A program made the position numbers and the translations under genes. This document shows positions 12,901 through 21,400 of a stretch of DNA of 64,000 nt, piece by piece (the first letter of the stretch is position 1; each line of letters opens with the position of its first letter). The DNA is from Stratiolaelaps scimitus (taxonomy: Eukaryota > Arthropoda > Arachnida > Mesostigmata > Laelapidae): contig JABWDB010000012.1 in assembly GCA_019614645.1 (NCBI GenBank), positions 4,898,001 through 4,962,000 on the forward strand, in the 5' to 3' direction. The notes below the pieces were generated by a model, which was not told where the DNA came from, made no database searches, and saw only the letters and a list, made by a program, of their open reading frames with translations.

Positions 12901-15440
12901 TATTATCGCTACGACCAATTTGCTGTTCCTCCGAACTCACTTCAGCGAACTCGTTGACATCGCCATTTCGTGTGACCCGCCCCGCCCGCGCGCCCGGCCA
13001 AACCCGTGTTGAAATCGAATTCGTTTTCCGTTCCGTACCGGGTCTAGTCCCGCCTCCGCCCTTGAGATCAAATCACAAGCGCAGACACGATGGTGGCGCC
13101 GGGGGTGGCAGCGGGCATTGAATAAGAAGATGAGCAAGATAGGAAGATATTACGTGTGCCCGCCCGCTCGTTCCCTCGCTCGCTCCACGTTTCTCTCTAT
13201 CTTCCTCCCTCGGTCTCTCCCCCGCCTTCCCATCTGCCAACTCTGTCGATTTGTAGTAAAATCCCGCTCGAAACAGACCCCCCCCCACCACGACCGTCCA
13301 CTCCTCTCGTTGCCAGCGCTGCCTTCTGACTGGAATCTTCTGGCCGCGGCTCCTTGTTCGCTCACCTTCGCTTACGAAGCCGTCGCTTGCTGCCTCGTCC
13401 TCAACTTGAACTTCGTCCTTGTCGTCGTCGTCGACTTCCTCCTCCTCCTCTTCATCTTCTGCTTGTCGTCCTTTCCTCTTATAGCCTTCTTCAGTGTTCC
13501 CCAACCCACAAGAGTCCTTTTTCTGCTTATCTGGCTCGGCCAGATAGAGTAGAGTGGCGACGTATCTCCCTCTCTCTCTCTCGCGCAGCTTCGCCGCTGC
13601 CCGGAGCGTCCGCCTATGTTCTGCCGGTCTGTCTGCCCGCTGCTGCTGCTGATTCTGCCTGGCTGCCTTTCTATCCTGCTTGTCCCTAGTTTTCCTCCGT
13701 TTTGAGAGGAGACGAAGAGAGAGAGAGAGAGCGAGAGAGAGAGGAGAAGTCGAAGCGCAGAAGGCAATTGCGGAAGCGACGGCAACAGTAGCAGCGGTTC
13801 CCCGCGCCGCCGCCGCCGTCCTGCGACTCACCGCACTATCCCTACTTGTGGCTAGGCGGCAGTACCAGTAGCCGTCGGGGACTCGGAGGTTCGAGTAGAA
13901 GAGAAAACGAGAGAGAGAGAGAGAGAACTCGGCGCTGGAGAAATTCAAGTTGACGTGGAAGCGGCCGACAGCAGCCGGTGGGCGCGTTACTGTCGCCGCT
14001 ATCACTGCCACCACCGCCGCGGAGCCCGCGGAGTCGCGACCCCACCACCGCTTTCTGTCAGCGCCACTGTCCCCGTTAAAAGGTCGTGTTTGATTGTTGC
14101 AGACGGGGCCGCTGCCGTCGTCGCTGGCGGCAAGCGATGTCAGGCAGCGCAGGCGGTGGCTGTTGGTGCGGGCCAGCGATTCTTGCTGCGTAGTCGGCGG
14201 AAATTGATTACGAAGGGTCGAAGCAAGGATTGCGGGTAGGACAGCCCTCTGCTGCACCCCCGGGGCGTGCGCGATGGTGGTGCGCCTTCGGCGGCACTTC
14301 GTCCCGTTCGCTTTCGTGGTGGCAACGAGTTGCTTGCCAGGTACCGGAGCGGCGCTGCTGGAGCCACTTACACTGGCCGGGGACAGCAGGTGCAGTGTAA
14401 GAAGGGCAGAAGCGCAGTAATGTGTGGGTCCTGGGGGCGGGGTCGAAACAGCCAGAAAGCTGCCCGCAGACTCAGCCAGTCGCACAGCGGCGGGCTGAAT
14501 AGTTGGAGGTGTGGGCAACTTGCGGGTCTGAGGCAATCCTAGAAGGAGTTGTTGGGTGGGAACTAGGCGTACTCGGGTCGTCCCACCTAGCCAAGCTGTC
14601 TAGTCCCACCCGGGTCGGTTTAGGTCGCGCTGTATATTGCAGACGGCAGCAGGCGCTGCTGGATGAGGCGATGAAGGAGAAAGGACAACAACAGCGTTTG
14701 GGTTTGTCTTCATTTGCGCCGTACGTAGTTTTACGGCGGCATCAGCACCAGCAGAGTTTGCAGCTGTTCCTGCGGCGACTCGCTATGTCAGGGTATGGAG
14801 GTGTCGGGGTTAGAGGAAGGTTAAGGGGACCTACCCACTTCTCCCTGTTCGCTTGTGTCTCCACGAGTCCTCGTCTCATTGCGGTTCGGGGCCAACCCTT
14901 CACGGAAAGAAGAGTCCTATGCAAAACAGCAGCGCCAGAGCAAGACAGCTAGGAGGAAGAAGGTTCAGCCGTCGGCTAGTCTCCCCATCCCCGAACCGCC
15001 GTTGTCGTTCTCGAGAGGGCGGTTCAGTGGTCGTCCACGTTAGCTGCTTCGAGCTGCGTGTGTTTGCCGCTAACTGTTGCATTAACAGGTTATTCCGTTT
15101 CCGTCAGCGCCATCTTCGCGTGTCGAGGTCGGGCCAGTAGATCTATGCAAAGAAAAGTTCGGCCTACTCACCCACTCTCAAACGGGCTAGCCAGTAGACC
15201 GATGACATCCCCGAAGCGCGGGAGGCAAGTCCCCACAGGAAAGCCAACGTTCAGCGTTCCTTGTCTAATTTTTGTAGCGGTGGTAGCCGCTGACGTCGTC
15301 GTAATCATCTCGACCACCAGCCCAGCACACACTCGGACTGTTCCGTTTCGCGCTCGCTGTTTGTTCCAGCGTGACGCTGTGGTAGCAACTCTCTCTCTCG
15401 CTCTCTTCCTTGCTAAAGGGGCTGACGAGCTTTTTTAATA
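12901..15440. other. GC-rich block with CT/GA arrays and a 487-codon Met-less frame
   Basis: This block has clustered CpG, CT/GA arrays near 13566-13582, 13716-13743 and 13908-13926, and long frames on several strands. The longest frame in the window, minus 13073-14536 (487 codons), starts at a TTG, has no methionine after that start, and is dominated by simple-sequence peptides (runs of Glu, Asp, Ser/Leu and Arg/Glu). I do not call it a gene. The block could be an alternative promoter or enhancer inside the intron. Confidence 0.35.
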
Positions 15441-16600
15441 GCCGTTGTTGCTGTTGACATTCGCAGTTGACATACGAGCACTTGTCACCACGTACAGCCT
15501 TGTGCAGCCGAATGTACTCCCTCCGTTTCGAAACAGTGAGAGATAAGCATAGATAGAAGGAGAGAGAGAGAGAGAGAGAGCGACGGCCAGCAAAAAAGAC
15601 CGCTTTGCAGACTCAGAGAGGTCCGAACGTCGAGGTGGGTCCTAACGGTTCGTTGCCTTCCCAGGAGTGCGAAAGAGAGAGAGAGAGAGAGAGAGAGAGT
15701 GGAGAAAGAGTTAAACTAGAAGGAAGCTGTTCACAAATGAGGTAGAAGAGGTGTGTTAGAGGATGGGGCACTAATACCATACGCGATTGGTCCGTGCCTG
15801 CATAACACACTCTCTATCGTTCTCTAGAGTCTTGCGTCTGTGCGCTGAGCAGAGCAGCAGGAGCTCAGGTACGTTAAAGGGCGTCCGTTGGGCCCGCTCG
15901 CACCGACAGTGTACTGCTTGCAAGAGCATTGCGAGAGGACCAACAGCGCACCTCGTCGTGCAAGAGAGAGAGAGAGAGAAAGATGGCGGCGGAAAGTGGC
16001 TCATGAAACGCGAGGTGTAGGGTGCAGGTCTGAAGTACGTGGGTACGCGGCAGCGTCGACCAGCTTCGCAGAATGTGGCAGAATGAATAAAGAGAGAAAA
16101 GCCGCCGAGACCGTCGAAGGGTGGCTGTTTCGGGAAATTTGGGTGGCCGGCGGCCACGCCAACATTTTCGTTTTTTTTTTTCGTTTCTACGAAACCCCTA
16201 TTGCCCACCTCGGTAGCGTTCGTGTGGGGCTGGCCGATAACGCGCTGGCACATCAATTTACTCTGCACGCTCGAACGAAATATGGCAACCCCCGGCGTCG
16301 AAGCCCGTCATGCCCCGACACGGAGAAAAAAGTTAGATAGAGATGCGGTGTGGCGAGGTGAGGTGAGCGGTCTCCTCGGCGAAAGATGCTGCTCCCGTGC
16401 CAGGAGGACACACCGGTCATGTCGTGTATACAGCGCCACGGTGACTATAAATACGATGAACAGACAGTGACCAACGGAACGAAACGCCGACGATGATGGC
16501 CGGAGAATATAGCCTCGCAATCGACCACAGTAGCGGAGGGCCATTGGCAGTCGCGTGAACTAGAACGCTCGCGGTTGAGCGTTTCTTCGTCGAGGCACTA
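15441..16600. other. GA-array-rich intronic stretch
   Basis: GA arrays lie near 15559-15581, 15673-15700 and 15962-15980. A T run is near 16170-16180. Frames of 150-165 codons on opposite strands overlap around 15.8-16.3 kb and resemble nothing known. Confidence 0.45.
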
Positions 16601-18247
16601 GTTAATAAGTTCGGCTCTCTAGTTAGGTCGCTGCGCGTATTTGGGTCTGTAGTGGCGTCCGTTGTCGTTCCATCCTCTACCCTTGCTACGACCTTGGGTG
16701 AGGCGGAGTTTGGCTTCGTTGAGCTGTGCTCGCCGATCTCGACGAGTTCCCGTTCACGTAACTTCTGAAGTTTACCGTATAGACGAGCTGCATATGGTGC
16801 GCGATCGGATGGAGTAGTGTGTCGTCCGTCAATGATTTGATTATTACCGACGTTTAGGGGAGTCCTGGGCAGAGTCCTGGGCTCTCTGAATCTATTAGCT
16901 CACACTGAAATCCATGTACTGCTGGCGTCGTTGATTGGATCGCGTGCCTAAGCCCATGCCGACGAATCGTAGAGTTTCTATTTGGCAGAGTCTGACAAGC
17001 GATCGAACATGGACTTTAACAAGGTGGGCTTGCCCGTAAATGAAAATAGATGTGAAGCAGGCGAACCCCATATCATAAGACTATTTTGAGCAACTCGTAC
17101 AGGTAACAACGTTCTACCGACGGTAAGATAACCTGTCCAATATATGGTAGCCTTCAAGGGAGGTCTAGCTTCAACATTATGTGCATGTGCAGCTTTCGTG
17201 TGCTGTCGATTGTTGGGCTACCCTTTAGAGAGGAACCACCGTACCATCTGCGTATACTTAAGCAGGCCCACGACGATGAGCATCACGGAGACAAGAAAAC
17301 GCACAGAGCAAGAAATTAATGCCAATAATCGCTGAATGAGATGAGATGTCGACATATATTAATTTGAAATTTGTGGCAGGTATTGGTCCGGGATCAAACT
17401 AGACCCGCAGTGCGTCCCCTCCTCGGCGAACTCCGTAGTACCAGCGAACCTGACGATCCGGGTAGAGGCAACTTGAGGGAGACGAGACTCGCTGAGGGTT
17501 ACCCGTGGATTGAAACACCTTTATTGACTCGATCTAGGTGTGCTATTTGCTACACGACTGCTTCTTTGCAAGCTATAATAATAAGAACGCGGGGAATAAG
17601 ACCGTGATATATAATTCCGGTCGTTCTGTAACTTCAAAGTCGACGACTGCGTATCCGCGGACCCACGTTGCTTGATGGGGGTTAGACACAAGCTAAACTT
17701 ATCCCAGGTCGTGTGAGACGCACAATATTGTATTTCCGAGTTCAAACCATGCAGCTGCAAGGCCTACCTCCTATCAGAGCCTACGGGAACACACAACTAA
17801 TCGTGATGCGCCCTGTTCGTATCCCCTACCCGTGTCTGCAATACGAACGCGACTCTGGAGGAGATTTGACACCAGTCGAACAGCGCGAGCCGAATGACGG
17901 CACACATGAAGAAATCGTGTGAGCTTGCTCCGACTACGCGGGGGGGGGTGGAAGCGGCAAGCGTACGGGCACAGAAGAGCGGGGACTATGTAGGCGTCGC
18001 TTAGAGACGCATCAACGAGAACCAACGTCCTGATGAGACAGAGGCAACTGTGGCTCGCTCTGGTGCTCTGCCTGCCAGTGCCGTCGGCACTGGCTGCGAG
18101 CCAGCTCGGAGTGATTCAGGGCAAGACACGCCGCTGGGAGCTATCGTAAGAGTTCAGAGAGTTCAACGTTTCTCTCGGCGCAACGTTACACGAAGGTATA
18201 GCGAAGGCTCATAGAATAGGCAACTTGCTCTGGCGCTACCACGGTCC

Positions 18248-18304
<57 letters not shown>

Positions 18305-18879
18305 GGACAAACTCTAACCAAACCGAGTTTTAGCCCCTCGTTGAACGCTATCGAGGAAGCCACGGAAGCCAAACGAGTGGAAGCTGATACGAATGGCTAA
18401 CGCTGTAATATCGATCGAGTCGTAGCATTGGCTACCTATCAAGAACGAACAATGTTCGACTCCAGCGCTCATAAACTACAGCCTCTACAAGCGGATGCAG
18501 TCGAATGAGACGTGTCGATTTGATTAATGCAATCAACGTTGACACCAGGGACAAACGCTCGCACCTGACGTACTTTTATTACGTTCGTATTTCCAACATC
18601 GCCGAATGATCGCTGCCGTTGACACGATCGCTAATGTAATCCTTCGTTATGACGTGGTGCCTCGACACCTCCTCCCGAATGGGTTAAATACGAATGTGGA
18701 TCAGTTAATTGTCACGATGACGGATTAATTAATTGTTAATTGCGGACGATTACGGGTGGCGAGGTACAATTGAAACTTGTGCATGTCTGTCTCTGTCTTC
18801 GTTGCGTAGTAGAGTACGAAAATCTAGTTTTGTCTACGTTATGCAGGTGACATACATCGTTTGCTATTATTACTATTAC
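16601..18879. other. Intronic stretch next to the dpp-like exon, no gene seen
   Basis: AT-rich over its last kilobase, with a long TA array at 18249-18302. No exon with BMP prodomain or cysteine-knot motifs was found on the minus strand. Confidence 0.5.
18249..18302. repeat. Long TA dinucleotide microsatellite
   Basis: About 54 bases of alternating TA with one AAA interruption near the left end. It is the longest TA array in the window and lies about 580 bases from the splice donor of the dpp-like exon. Confidence 0.9.
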
Positions 18880-18883
18880 CTTT
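18872..18883 (-). other. 5' splice site ending the dpp-like exon
   Basis: On the minus strand the coding sequence reads GATAAAG then GTAATAG, so the exon ends at 18880 and the intron starts with GT at 18879-18878. Reading through gives a poor tail (GNSNNSKRCMSPA) unlike any BMP prodomain, then a stop at about 18839. Homology therefore ends exactly at the predicted donor. The split is phase 1. Confidence 0.75.
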
Positions 18884-19288
18884 ATCGGTGAAACTTCGGA
18901 TGAGATTTGCGTTGTACGGGTTACCTGTCCTCATGAAGCCCTGCTCCGTAGCCGTGTGATTATACAGCTCGAGCATGTACTGCGGCGGTAGGACGTGTCC
19001 ATGAATCTTCGGCTCCTTCAGGCCGAACACTTGCAGAAGTCGCTTGCCTGCCCGAATTTCTGCGTCGGTTATGGCTGTGGCTTGACCCATCGGCGTCGAG
19101 CCATGCTGTTGATAGCCGTGTTGATGCTGGCGGTGATCGTGATGGAGCGGCTGCTGCTGTTGTTGTTGCCGCGGCTGTGATGAATAAGGAGTGGGTGGGG
19201 ACCCTTCTTGTACATGGACATTTCGCGCAGTGGCGACAACCGTCACCCAGCACATAATGGCCAATGATAGCGTCCTACGCATCGTCAT
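18880..19288 (-). CDS. dpp: Decapentaplegic/BMP2-4-like ligand, 5' coding exon (partial)
   Basis: This exon encodes the N-terminus of a secreted TGF-beta superfamily ligand of the BMP2/4-Dpp type, which family members use as a morphogen acting through type I/II receptor kinases and Smads. It gives 136 codons plus one base. Residues 1-21 form a signal peptide with a hydrophobic core (LSLAIMCWVTVVATA) and a likely cleavage after ATA. Residues 41-62 are Gln/His-rich. Residues 83-93 (RLLQVFGLKEP), 101-110 (PPQYMLELYN) and 129-133 (LIRSF) match the conserved BMP2/4 prodomain blocks, and N110-H-T is a potential glycosylation sequon. I chose the ATG at 19288 because it directly precedes the signal peptide, has A at -3, and the frame closes at a stop further upstream; the ATG at 19282 is an alternative. 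The exon ends in phase 1 just after the RSF motif, where I recall vertebrate BMP2/4 also being split. The rest of the prodomain and the mature domain are outside the window. A Gbb/BMP5-8 assignment is less likely but not excluded. Confidence 0.85.
19103..19168 (-). repeat. Gln/His-rich coding repeat in the prodomain
   Basis: Residues 41-62 of the dpp-like protein are six glutamines followed by a mixed His/Gln stretch (for example HHDHRQHQHGYQQH). The DNA is a degenerate CAA/CAG/CAT array, seen as CTG/TTG/ATG on the plus strand. It sits between the signal peptide and the first conserved prodomain block, so it is a spacer likely to vary in length between individuals or species. Confidence 0.7.
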
Positions 19289-19488
19289 GCTGTAACCGAC
19301 TGGCTGGCTCACTCGCTTGTGGCGGCTTTTGGCCGGCTGATCTCCGCCTCGCAGGTCTGATCTGATCAAGTCAGGCAGCTGATGAGTGCCAATGATACCC
19401 ACACTCAGCTAGTGTACAAGACCCCCCACGTCAGTGGTCGTACACACATATCACGGTCGACGTAGTTCCCCCAGTGAGACACAACACT
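19289..19488 (-). other. Putative 5' leader of the dpp-like gene
   Basis: This is the sequence between the start codon at 19288 and the candidate transcription start at 19488. No polypyrimidine tract plus AG is visible on the minus strand close to the ATG, so the exon probably continues upstream as untranslated leader. A stop (TAG) lies in frame with the main ORF three codons above a GTG near 19402, which rules out an N-terminal extension from an ATG in this exon. The 5' boundary rests on the promoter prediction only. Confidence 0.4.
19405..19449 (-). other. Short upstream ORF in the putative dpp leader
   Basis: An ATG at 19449-19447 opens a 14-codon frame (MCVRPLTWGVLYTS) that ends with TGA at 19407-19405, before the main start at 19288. 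If transcription begins near 19488, this ATG is about 40 bases from the cap and could reduce translation of the main frame. Nothing shows that it is translated. Confidence 0.3.
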
Positions 19489-19517
19489 GAGGTCCGTACT
19501 GGCATCACGTCAATATA
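19486..19517 (-). promoter_or_regulatory. Candidate TATA plus initiator core promoter for the dpp-like gene
   Basis: On the minus strand TATATTG starts at 19517, and TCAGT, the arthropod initiator core, occupies 19490-19486. The A of the initiator (19488) is 29 bases below the first T of the TATA element, matching the usual spacing in animal core promoters. No clear downstream promoter element was seen at +28 to +33. The element lies 200 bases above the start codon. Genes of this class often have several promoters, so this may be one of many or a coincidence. Confidence 0.35.
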
Positions 19518-19530
19518 CCCATGTATATTG
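19511..19530. repeat. Small inverted repeat overlapping the TATA element
   Basis: CAATATA and TATATTG form perfect 7-bp arms around the six-base spacer CCCATG. A TATA-like sequence is therefore present on both strands here. Confidence 0.5.
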
Positions 19531-21400
19531 CCAAGGTGTGGTCACGCTACTCCGAGAACTCGTTGCCGACCTTGTTGTCACGACTGGTCGACGCCGTGCG
19601 TTTAATCGACTACGACGATAATTTGCAACGATAATGTGTATTTCCGTCACGTCGACAAGGCAGGTACAGCACGGGCTGTTCTGGCAACGGCGATTTCAAT
19701 TCACAGGCAATCGTATGAACGAGGCAGTCCGGCGTGCGTCTTTCTTTCTTTCCTTCCCACTTTCTTTCTGTTTCCTTGTTTGATTCTGTCCTTGAATCGA
19801 TGATGGAGAACCTGCCAGACGCAGTGAATTCTATTGCTCAACTTGCCGTCATGAGGGCTGAGCCGCCTCCAGGCGACCTGAACGCAGGACGGCCCATTTC
19901 GATGACACGAACCTATCTAAACCTATCCGCCGTTGTAGCTCGTCGATAACAAGGCTATTCTCAATAGACAATTCGTACATTGACCGAAACACGATCGACG
20001 AAACAGTACGATGAGTCTTTAATCGAGACACGGACGAACACACTTTATACTAATAATAATATTAATAATAATTGGTATTATTATTATTATTATTGTTACG
20101 ATCTAATTGACGCGGTCAATTGTCATCACGGATAATAACGAAATGGCACGCACACACAAGTAGACGATAGCTGTACAAGCACAATTGCACGACCCAAGCA
20201 GAGGTTGGCACCCCACTATGACGATTCGCACTTAATTCTGATCAAACGTCGAAGGAAGAACTGCTCTTCACCGGAACTCCAACTGTAATCATTAGTCCTC
20301 AAGCGTTCGCTGCCGTCACGCACGAAGTATTCACAGACAGCGGCGAGGAACGAGATGCCGTTTTCAATGGCGAGCATGGAAATGTTTGTTCCACGTATGC
20401 TCTCGTTAACTCGTTAGCAAGGAAGTCCTCGCAAAGGGGCGAAACGATAGCCTACCAATTGGCGGCGGCGGCGGCGACGATGGCCACTGCAGCAGGAGCG
20501 AGTTGACTTTACCCGGCGGTAAAGTCCCCTCTAGTCGATTTCGTTCAACTTGTACAACTATTGTTGTTGTAGTCGTAGCGGTCCGTAATAATATCTGTAG
20601 TGACAGGTTGCTATGAGACACTTGCTCAAACACGGCAACGATGCGCAACGCAGCCGGCGACGGGATGCTCCGACGGACTCGGGATGTCCGTTCGTCCCGG
20701 ATCTCGTGACGACGACACGGCTCGTTAGCCGATCGGGCTGATCAGTGCGTGTGCTGCATCGTACACCGCTGTCTTGTCTCTAGTTTTCTCGCTGATGAAG
20801 GACGAATCACCTCTGTTGCTATTGCTGCTATAGTTGTTGTTGTTGTTGCTGGTGCCGTTACTGTTAAAGGAAAACATCACGAACCTAGACCACCGGTGAC
20901 GGCGACTCGAGACCGCGGTTTGCCAGTCTACTCGCCATTCTCACCACTTCACACGACGATACTATCCGTCGCCGTTGAGTACAAACCGAAGCCGAGAAGA
21001 ATCGAGTGCACAGCTCGCATCACACTAAACGCACCCCCCCATCCAATCCATGTATAGAGTGCGACGTATAACAATATGAACAATCTCTCCCGAACAGCAG
21101 TGCACCACCCCCTCCTGCTTGACGTACGAATCCAACGCAATGACTATGTGTATTATTATCGTGAGTTGGTCGCGTCGATGCCTGGCGTCACCTGAGCAAC
21201 AGACAACGTTCTCGTCTCGTAGATTCTGCTGCTTCGATCTCACCCACCCCCACACGCACACACACACTCAGACCGCTTCTCAGTACGAACTGTGCTGTGC
21301 ACGTTGGGTGGCAGCCAGCCAGCCAGCACCTGCCTACTGAGTTGGTGTTCTCTCGCTCTCTCTTGCTCTCTATTTATCAGTCAGCCTCTGTTGACTATCG
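19518..21400. other. Upstream flank of the dpp-like gene, no gene seen
   Basis: It holds a CTTT-rich tract near 19739-19770, a TAA/TTA hairpin at 20051-20095, a GGC tract near 20461-20476, GTT repeats near 20833-20848 and a CA tract near 21251-21268. No recognisable protein. Confidence 0.5.
20051..20095. repeat. TAA/TTA inverted repeat
   Basis: A TAA-type array (20051-20070) is followed, after the five-base loop ATTGG, by a TTA-type array (20076-20095). The 20-base arms pair with one mismatch and one wobble, giving a long AT hairpin. Confidence 0.75.

Larger units (their letters stand above)
1..18879 (-). other. Long first coding intron of the dpp-like gene (left end outside window)
   Basis: The dpp-like exon ends at 18880 with a splice donor, and no exon carrying the rest of the prodomain or the cysteine-knot mature domain appears on the minus strand down to base 1. 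The mature domain would give a long frame with motifs such as WNDWIVAP and CxGxC, and none of the minus-strand frames here has them. The intron is therefore at least 18.9 kb. Long introns with enhancers are typical of developmental ligands, but no individual enhancer can be proven by eye. Small coding or untranslated exons could be hidden. Confidence 0.6.

Noticed and set aside
13073..14536. 487-codon minus-strand open frame as a protein gene
   Set aside because: It begins at TTG, has no methionine after that start, and is made of simple-sequence peptides arising from CT/GA arrays and GC-rich triplets. The opposite strand is also widely open.
1..18839. Search for the Dpp mature domain on the minus strand
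   Set aside because: None of the minus-strand frames contains the cysteine-knot pattern or the WNDW-type motif, so the remainder of the gene is not claimed here.
18839..18879. Read-through of the dpp-like exon to the stop as its true C-terminus
   Set aside because: The extra peptide is Asn/Ser-rich with no similarity to BMPs, and the homology stops exactly at a good GT donor.
19289..19402. N-terminal extension of the dpp-like protein from a GTG at 19402
   Set aside because: GTG is not a normal start in animal nuclear genes, the signal peptide would become internal, and a stop lies just upstream.
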